Source: Corbicula japonica
Lineage: Eukaryota > Mollusca > Bivalvia > Venerida > Cyrenidae
Assembly (NCBI GenBank): GCA_038501625.1
Contig: JAZAYU010000012.1
Location: 806,001 to 870,000, forward strand
Direction of reading: 5' to 3'
DNA: 64,000 nucleotides
A program made the translations under genes and the position numbers. The number at the start of each line of letters is the position of its first letter. Within the stretch, counting starts at the first letter, position 1. Of this stretch, positions 58,714 through 64,000 are shown in pieces. A model generated the notes under the pieces. That model worked only from the letters and a program-made list of their open reading frames with translations. It had not been told where the DNA came from and searched no databases.

Positions 58714-58945
58714 CACGAAGTTGGAGGCATATAGAGTTGCACTCATCCGTATGTCTGTACGTCCCCAAAATCTTGTGGCATCAACTCCTCATTAACTGTC
58801 TGGTGGATTTCTTTCAAATTGCATGGATGATCAAGCACGATGTTTAGATGATCATAAGGAAAACATACTTTTCTGCTACCATTTTTATGGCCCTTTGTTA
58901 CAAATGTTGTTGTAGCAGTGGGGGCATCAATGTCCCCAGGACCCA
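58714..58945 (+). repeat. Hairpin-headed repeat (TATGCCCCACG type), short
   Basis: Head TATGCCCCACGAAGTTGGAG then GCATATAGAGTTGCACTC, GTACGTCCCCAAAATC, TTTCTTTCAAATTGCATGGA and an end GTAGCAGTGGGGGCATCAAT. Member of the same class as 35122 and 40436. Confidence 0.7.
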
Positions 58946-59161
58946 GCCTGGTTACAAATTTACCTAAGATTTGGCCTCCTAGTATCTAACCAGTTCCATG
59001 ACAGTCAATGTCAGCAAGCAGATATAAAATATCCTGGTATGTAATTGTGGTGGAACATACCAGTATAACAAATTGTCTTCCGCAGAATCAACTAACCTGG
59101 AATCAATCTAACCCAGGATAGGTAGTTGGCTAAAAGAATGAGGTTGACTGAGAAATAGTGC

Positions 59162-59387
59162 TTAACCCTTTCCTGTACAGATACACCTTTATTGCTAGGG
59201 AGAACAGTTTAGATCCAGATCAGCCGGCACATCAGTGCCGTCTGATCAGGATCTAAACTGTTCGCTTTTTGATTCATTAGGTTATTTCTGACCGAAATGC
59301 GACCAGTGCAGATCCTGATCAGACGGCACGGATGTGCCGGCTGATCTGGATCTGTACAGGTCGCACATGTGTAAAAATGCGTTTATA
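59162..59387. repeat. GATCAG MITE, well kept, right end lost
   Basis: TTAACCCTTTCCTGTACAG at left and both hairpins intact. It runs to GTAAAAATGCGTTTATA, where the AT-rich piggyBac-bearing region begins instead of GGAGGAAAGGG. Confidence 0.85.
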
Positions 59388-59639
59388 TCCTTTCCCAGCC
59401 CGTAACGTAATTAAACAGTACAAAAAATCGCGTTTCTAAAAACGGGACCTTTTTTGTGTATGAAAGCCTATAACGTACTAAAACGTCCTGAAATTTCTCA
59501 CTTTTAAAAACGGGTATCGTTTTGTGGTCGGAAGCCCGACGGATTTTCATTTTTTCCTGTCCAAACTGGTCATTTTTTAGGTTGATGAAATGGGCATAGT
59601 CAATAATTTTTATCATTATCATTTAGGAATTTTTATCTT

Positions 59640-60980
59640 CTTTAAATTGATTACGTGAGACTTAAAATTAAAAAACGAGTGATTTGTTAATTGGTTAATT
59701 AAAATGTTAATTAGCTTAATTTTGCAAAACCCCAAATTTATATACCTATTATAAAAATTATTAAAAAATAGATTAGAGAGTGATTTTTTTCGAACGAGAG
59801 TAAAAATGTTTTGTTTTTGTATGTAATTAGCTTTTGCATCCAGTTATTTGATAAAATAGTTTGCCTTCTTAAAAATAATTAAGTTTAATTAAATTAATTA
59901 CTTTACGTAATTTTACGTTCTGGGTCGATTGTTGTGTTCTTTCAAACCGCTTTTATACGCTACCGGTCGGGTCACTCAAAGTGTTGTACGAACATTGTTT
60001 TTAAAAACCCGTATCGCTTTTAAACGTTTTAACCACAATTTAATACGTACTAGGTTTTATTAGACTGCATGTGATGAAATTTACCAGAACGTAAATAAGC
60101 GTTCTAATCATTAGTTAGAAACTATTTCAACTGAGATAAGTACAAGCCAACCTTTTGATGATGTTATAAAACGCTTTATTACGTTTAATTACGTTGTAGT
60201 CTTCCATAACTCGAATATGCTTGTGGTAAAATTAAAGATTTTGGGGGGATAGGGCTGTAAGAAGATATTGTACTCAAGCGTTTATAAACGTTTTATTACG
60301 CTCTGGTTTTACAGTATTCAAAGACTGAACTCAAACGTAAACATAAAATTTCGTTGATTTTTTTTCTCTAAACGAACTGTCTTTAAATCTATATTTTCTA
60401 CACGTGTCTTAGACAGACACTTGTTAAGTATATTCTAGTATTTTGGTATCTTCGATGTCTAAGACCAATCTAAATGAATGAAATATTTACGAGTTTAGAT
60501 ATGTATACGATTATTCATTTGGAGAATAAATGAGGTTTGAAAGCTTGATAATTAGCATAGTAAGACCAAACATCCTCTTGTGTTGGATTAATCAAAGAGG
60601 TTCCATCGTAACAAATACAGTAAATATTGTTTTTATAACAATACTTTATCACATATTAATTCAATGTAATTTCTAAGGCTTTTCCACTCTTTCATGTCTG
60701 TTTGTTTTTTCTTGGTAGGCATAAATTCACTTTATATTCTTTTTCCTCGGAGACCTTTGCAGTGGTAATAAACGAACTGAGACAGAACCTGCAATAAAAT
60801 AAAAAGAAGTCTTTACTAATCAGCATTCACTTAAAGCCTCGAAAAGCTTGAAACTTTTGTATGCCTAATTTCATTTTTGACATAAGGTAAATAAAAGTAT
60901 GCACTTTAAAACCCATATTCACTTTGAAAAAAAAACAAACAGCTTTATATTTAAAATTACTTTAAATTATTCAGGACGGT
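59640..60980. other. AT-rich sequence, nothing coding recognised
   Basis: Lies on the 3' side of the transposase relic (minus strand). Repeated AAACGTTTTAT and TACGTTTAATTACGT words; no reading frame with a domain. Confidence 0.4.
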
Positions 60981-60989
60981 GTCAAAACC

Positions 60990-61680
60990 AGTGTTCTAAC
61001 ATGGTTAGCGTTCAGGATGGATACATGACGATTGTCCTTTTAAAACTGTCGCTACCAATCTGTCGTCTTGGACGGGTTTCATACTCTTTATTCGATCATC
61101 TTTTTTCTTCTTTGATTTTTACTTCTTCAATTTGGCAGGTCAATATTTTATATCAGTTATCAACGATCCGCAAATGTATGTATCCCATTCTAGTAGGGAT
61201 AAGGCAAGAGACACAGATTTATAGAATTCATCCACAAATACTAGGTGGTTCTGCCTGATATTTCTTCCGTGAGATTTTCTACAACGCGTTGCGTAATCCA
61301 ACATATTTATGCTTACGTAGATGCACCACAAATCATAATGGTACCCAGTATGGCTATCTGCGAGTACCAAAAAACGTTAAACCCTCTCTTAGCATGTTTC
61401 TTTGGGGCTCCAACAATTTCACAGTGTTATGTGTTGCATTTTATCACTGCCTCATCCACGGCTACTTGGTGTTCATTGTATCTCCCTTTACTGTTTTCTC
61501 CGATTTTCTCCATCAATGGAAAAATTTCGTACAGTGGATCTTTTCGCAATACTGTTCTGGATCCCTTTTTTATCCAGCCATGAAGGATCTCATGTGGAAT
61601 CTTATATACATGAATGTATCTCTGAATATTTTAACCTTTCTCTGGACATTGTGCTGGCAATATAGATCTGCCTTATAATT
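60990..61680 (-). pseudogene. Broken piggyBac-type transposase (DDE_Tnp_1_7)
   Basis: Minus-strand segments in different frames match the family in order: MSRERLK (near 61646), KDPLYEIFPLMEKIGENSKG and VAVDEAV (61440-61545), KHAKRGF (near 61395), VLADSHTGYHYDL (61330-61369), LVFVDEFYKSVSLALSLLE (61185-61245) and DTYICGSL (near 61165). The family's three catalytic Asp positions fall in VDEAV, LADSHTGY and FVDEFY and all survive. At least three frameshifts and several stops separate the pieces, so no intact protein is made. Upstream (61680-62220) an acidic stretch may be the N-terminus. Confidence 0.75.
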
Positions 61681-61689
61681 TATTTCCGT

Positions 61690-63380
61690 TGAAGTAGAAG
61701 AACTGCCTACTTTGTGTTCTACCTTTTTAGAAATTTTGTTTTATGTCACATAGTGGTAGTTTGTCTGGATTTGAATACGTGTCTTCAAAAAAATCTTTTG
61801 GTACTGTCTGTGCGTTAGCCGTTGGCAATAAAAGTGGCCTAGATGTTTTCTTTGTTAGCCATTAAGAAATCTTTACTTTCGCATATTATTTCCTTGTTGA
61901 GCGAAGCTCTTTGGTGTGTATTGTTTTCTTTCCGGTGGCCAAGTTTTTTTTAATTATTTGTCAAATGCTCCTCGAACTTCGGTAATATTGCTTGACTCAC
62001 TTCTTCTTTTAGTTTTGTTCAACAATAACATTTTCTTCAGTTTTAATTGCTGAAGCTGACTCAGCTATTTTGGTATTTTCTACAAGTCTTGAGAGAACGG
62101 CGTACAAAAACTCATTTCCTTTGCTGGTTTTCTGGTTAGTAGCTGTGTATTTTAAAGACAAAGACAGAGCGGTCATCAACGCTATCGTCATCAAAATCCG
62201 GTTCCGAAAATAAATCAAGCATTAGAGCAAAATTGTTTTGTTCAAAGACAGAACCTTTTCTGTTGTCCACGTTTCCATCCCTTGCACACATTAAGTCCAC
62301 ATTGTGTATACTGTTTCCATATTCACACGATTGTGAAGTGGCTTAACTGCTGTGAAACAGGGGATGAATTGACTTGTAACTTATCAAAAAAAACTGACAT
62401 GATGTTCTTTTCTAAAACAGATGATAGCACCTAGCATAAGCATGACCAGATACCCCTCAATTAAGAGAAAAGACAGGTTGTAATTGTATTATTAAACTTA
62501 TTCTTTGCTAATGTGACGAAGAATTATTTCAGCTCTTGCTGATTTACGTGGCATTTTAGATATTGATCTCCGAATTGATCGATTTCTCGTTATTTAACTG
62601 ATCATTTGCAGAAGAATGACCTTTTGCAAATGTTTCATGTGTGACAAGCAGAAACTTAAACAATGTAGTTTTTTCATTTAGTCATTAAGAACTAGTTATT
62701 TCTTTCCTTACTTACATTTCAATATTATTGACACTGTGTTATACAATAACCATTTCCGGTTGTTTTAATCGGCCTTCTTCCAGTAATGTCTTGCGGCAGT
62801 AAGCATTTGCCAACTCATCTGTTAGTCAACTACCTGATTTAGGTTGTTCTTGATTTTATAAGTCACTTGATATCAGCTTAAAAAGATGTTCAATAAGGAT
62901 CCTGTCATCTAGTTTAATTAGAGTTTTTACCTGGCTCAGTACAGACATCTTCCGACAATTAAGAAAAATTCCAGGTTACACAAAAACTGCCCCAGAGGAG
63001 TCCACACTTACGTCAATGGTCATCACATAGTAAATAAAGATAAAATATTTATACAATTATGCTTTTACTTAAGCGTTTCTTTACATGTCTTTAATGAAAT
63101 AGATGAATTACTTACCTTAAATTATACCATGTTTTCCCAGAACTAATACATTTCTTTCTTCGATTGTTCTAGTAGAATGGAATTTCTAACGGTAAAACAA
63201 CACTGTCCAGATAAAACTTGCATCGTGAGAAAAGAAATTGTAAGAGGCTTATTTGATAGTTTTGTGTATCGCTTTATTTACAGCTTGTTTAGTTAGTTGC
63301 TGAAGTTTAGATTAATTTTTTGTAACCACTTGAAATGAAGCATACAATGCTAAAATATTGCTGAAACCGTAGCCAAATTA
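61690..63380. other. Sequence upstream of the transposase relic
   Basis: A minus-strand frame at 62009-62218 (69 codons) is low in motifs; a neighbouring frame reads DDDSVDDRSVFVF, an acidic run such as piggyBac N-termini often have. Otherwise nothing is recognised. Confidence 0.35.
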
Positions 63381-63540
63381 AACGTTTAAAAACGATTTGA
63401 AAGTAATAACCAATTCGTAAAAGGAAAAACTATCAAAAGACGGTACGGTATTTAAACATATAAGTTTTTATAAAGAATATATAAATCTACAGCGTATTTT
63501 AACATACAGGTATTTAAAACTCACTGCTTATTTTCTGTAT

Positions 63541-64000
63541 TGTTAGATATCGATAGCGTTCTAAAACGTTTATAAACGTTTCATACATTAAACATGTATT
63601 GCTCGATATTCCGAGACAAAAGAAACTAACTAAAACCGAAACGTATTTTACCGTAAACTATTTTTAACATACAAAACCTCTTACGTAATTTTGCGGTACA
63701 TGTCATTTCGAAGAAAACGACCATAACGTACACAAACGTACAAATCTTTTATACTTACTGCCGTATCATCAGTTTTGCTAAATATCAATAGCGCACAAAA
63801 ACGTTTATAAACGTTTTTATACATAAAACATGTATTGCTCAATGTTCCGAGACAAAAGGAACGAAGTAAGCCCGAAACGTATTTTACCGTATAACATTGT
63901 TTTTACATACAAAACCGATATCGTAATTTTGCGGTACATGTGGTTTGAATGAAAACGACCATAACGTACAAATACGGAAACTAAGTATAAAATACCGCTT
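63541..64000. repeat. ~238-bp tandem repeat in the piggyBac region
   Basis: AAACATGTATTGCTC recurs at 63590 and 63827, and CGACCATAACGTAC at 63719 and 63956, with matching text between: ATTCCGAGACAAAAG, CGAAACGTATTTTACCGTA and GTAATTTTGCGGTACATGT. Two units are visible, with a third diverged echo from about 63390. Could be subterminal repeats of the transposon. Confidence 0.75.

Larger units (their letters stand above)
59388..64000. mobile_element. AT-rich region containing a decayed piggyBac-like element (ends not resolved)
   Basis: Composition and word use change abruptly at 59388: ACG-rich phrases such as AAACGTTTATAAACG, ATAACGTAC and AAAACGGG recur to the window end. The minus-strand transposase relic sits near the middle. 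TTAA-flanked ends were not identified: the left limit is set by the broken MITE at 59387, and the right limit is probably beyond 64000. Confidence 0.5.

Noticed and set aside
58231..58734. 167-codon frame containing transporter residues
   Set aside because: Only 58573-58676 is exon 6. The upstream part is a MITE and the downstream part runs into a hairpin-headed repeat.
61245..61678. Plus-strand frames of 87-129 codons near the window end
   Set aside because: They are antisense to the piggyBac relic, whose motifs are found in order on the minus strand.

Overview
The window looks like nuclear DNA of a bivalve mollusc, probably a heterodont clam or mussel. It is AT-rich, has short exons with GT-AG introns of several kb, carries (TTAGGG)n-type telomeric tracts, and is packed with dispersed repeats of the kind I associate with bivalve genomes (GATCAG-palindrome MITEs, and repeats that begin with a hairpin and continue GTCCGTCC). 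The species assignment is inference. No bacterial, viral or CRISPR features were seen.

Two protein-coding genes can be assembled, both on the + strand. The first (5835-22327) has ten exons that join in frame into a complete 416-residue WDR18 (yeast Ipi3), a WD40 scaffold of the Rix1/PELP1-TEX10-WDR18 complex in 60S ribosome maturation. The second (40260 to beyond the window) is the 5' half of a class III sugar transporter of the SLC2A10/SLC2A12 (GLUT10/12) type. Six exons encode the cytoplasmic N-terminus and about the first five membrane segments. Its remaining exons must lie past position 64000.

Layout: 1-5645 is a roughly 350-bp satellite split by two DNA transposons. 5646-22327 is WDR18 with repeat-filled introns. 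22328-40259 is intergenic: many MITEs, a 2.1-kb fold-back element with ~590-bp arms (26050-28147), tRNA-like sequences (33.3-34.1 kb) and a composite repeat holding two telomeric tracts (35122-37328). 40260-58676 is the transporter gene; its large intron 3 holds a 5.2-kb element with split direct repeats that resembles a tyrosine-recombinase (PAT/Ngaro-like) retroelement (47404-52632). 59388-64000 is AT-rich and carries a broken piggyBac transposase on the minus strand.

The most unusual signal is that five exon-intron boundaries in the two genes are the seed or edge of tandem arrays. Three acceptors have upstream decoy copies made of the 3' splice site plus the start of the exon (WDR18 exon 2, 97-bp unit x3; transporter exon 4, 66-bp unit x14; transporter exon 5, 53-bp unit x3). 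One donor is repeated about 23 times together with the last 36 coding bases (transporter exon 2, 52-bp unit). Another donor is followed within 10 bp by about 46 copies of a 70-bp unit (WDR18 exon 5). All three acceptor arrays are at AG|GT acceptors, and the two donor arrays are at the only two perfect GTAAGT donors among the 15 seen. This points to a shared, possibly splice-signal-linked, mechanism of local duplication or tolerance, and is the main candidate for something undescribed.
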